This document shows, in pieces, positions 22,794-23,248 of a DNA stretch of 23,248 bases. A program made the translations under genes and the position numbers. The DNA is from CAZTTH01 sp964615975. GTDB taxonomy: Bacteria > Verrucomicrobiota > Lentisphaeria > JABSQK01 > JAJFLO01. The DNA lies in the NCBI GenBank assembly GCA_964615975.1, contig CAZTTH010000052.1:1-23248 (forward strand), written 5' to 3'. The notes beneath the pieces are model-generated. The model was not told where the DNA came from and did no database searches. It was given only the letters and a program-made list of their open reading frames with translations. Position 1 is the first letter of the stretch, and each line of letters begins with the position of its first letter.

Positions 22794-23248
22794 GTCAGTT
22801 GAACCCGGCATTAGCATGGGATTACCGTCAAATTGGCGGTCAAACGGAGGTTGGGGAACTCATACTTGTGGGGTCCTTTGTGGTGTTTGCGGGCTGCCGC
22901 CCGAAGCAGTCCCGTTGGCCTACAAACTTTAGTTTGATCTTCATTCCCACCCGCCACCCGAAGCAATCCCGCACGCAGGACTATACTCCAACGACTTGAC
23001 CCTGAATCAAACCCGTTGGAGTACAAACTTTAGTTTGCTCTTCCTTCCCAGCCGCCCGAAGCAATCCCGCACGCAGGACTGTACTCCAATAGAAGCAGGC
23101 TAAAACACAAGATTTTGACGAATAGTAGTACGGATCAAGGGTGGTGATTCCATGGGGAAGTTACTCATTCTTTTCCCCGAATTCATTCGCGGTGGAGATA
23201 TATTCAAAAGTTGTGGATTTAGAAAGAGAGCATATCCTTAATTATCAT
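22794..23248. other. Non-coding end of the window with tandem repeats
   Basis: No gene is supported in these 455 bp. They contain the tandem element at 22914-23090, an extra upstream copy of its internal CCGAAGCAGTCCCG near 22901, and an AT-rich tail without recognised signals. No clear intrinsic terminator follows the response regulator. Confidence 0.55.
22914..23090 (+). repeat. Two tandem inverted-repeat-ended elements, 101-bp period
   Basis: Copy 1 (22914-22992) and copy 2 (23015-23090) both read TACAAACTTTAGTTTG, then a C-rich middle with CCGAAGCAATCCCGCACGC, and end in a TACTCCAA box. In copy 2 the ends GTTGGAGTAC and GTACTCCAAT pair at 9 of 10 positions. CAAAC/GTTTG forms a second small stem. 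The copies differ by a 3-nt indel and a few substitutions. The ends match those of the cluster at 13408-13624. Confidence 0.8.

Noticed and set aside
22790..22999. 69-codon plus-strand frame after the response regulator
   Set aside because: It overlaps the stop of the regulator and encodes translated repeat sequence, with no ribosome-binding site or domain.

Overview
The window is about 23 kb of Gram-negative bacterial DNA of moderate GC. It is a scaffold with one 100-base N gap, not a finished chromosome. An aminoarabinose-lipid A pathway, a YejM-type inner-membrane sulfatase-fold protein and periplasmic enzymes show a cell with an LPS outer membrane. ArnB, ArnC, ArnA and ArnD closely resemble the gammaproteobacterial proteins. 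The dispersed intergenic repeats also remind me of uncultured environmental lineages, so I do not assign a phylum.

Layout. 106-873 (-) is exodeoxyribonuclease III. After about 475 bp of non-coding DNA, a tight plus-strand operon (1350-9784) carries arnB-arnC-arnA-arnD-arnT. It is followed by a membrane-anchored SGNH-hydrolase-like gene in the place where arnE/arnF lie in enterobacteria. The AT-rich stretch 9785-10673 holds a minus-strand yefM/yoeB-type toxin-antitoxin pair whose toxin frame is cut by one in-frame TAA. Next, on the minus strand, are a short CDF-like membrane protein and a YejM/PbgA-like protein that keeps the LtaS-type catalytic residues. A 600-bp repeat-bearing intergenic region follows, then a secreted Cys-dependent phosphatase and a 1233-residue hybrid sensor kinase. 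On the plus strand come a two-TM histidine kinase (18619-20013) and a sigma-54-dependent response regulator (21231-22793). They look like a cognate pair, separated by a REP-associated tyrosine transposase (rayT) bracketed by 108-bp direct repeats and REP palindromes. The end of the window holds two tandem copies of a roughly 78-bp inverted-repeat-ended element related to the repeats near 13.4-13.6 kb.

How the parts fit. ArnA (oxidative decarboxylation and formylation), ArnB (transamination), ArnC (transfer to undecaprenyl phosphate), ArnD (deformylation) and ArnT (transfer to lipid A) give a full route for L-Ara4N addition from UDP-glucuronate. Ugd and the ArnE/ArnF flippase are not in the window. 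The SGNH protein, the YejM-like protein and the secreted phosphatase all act, by prediction, at the inner membrane or periplasm, so much of the window is an envelope-modification neighbourhood. Whether either sensory system controls it cannot be read from the sequence. The points most worth a second look are the arn-SGNH arrangement, the catalytically complete YejM-like protein, the broken toxin next to an intact antitoxin, the rayT/REP unit splitting a two-component pair, and an N gap flanked by an identical 55-mer that is probably an assembly artefact.
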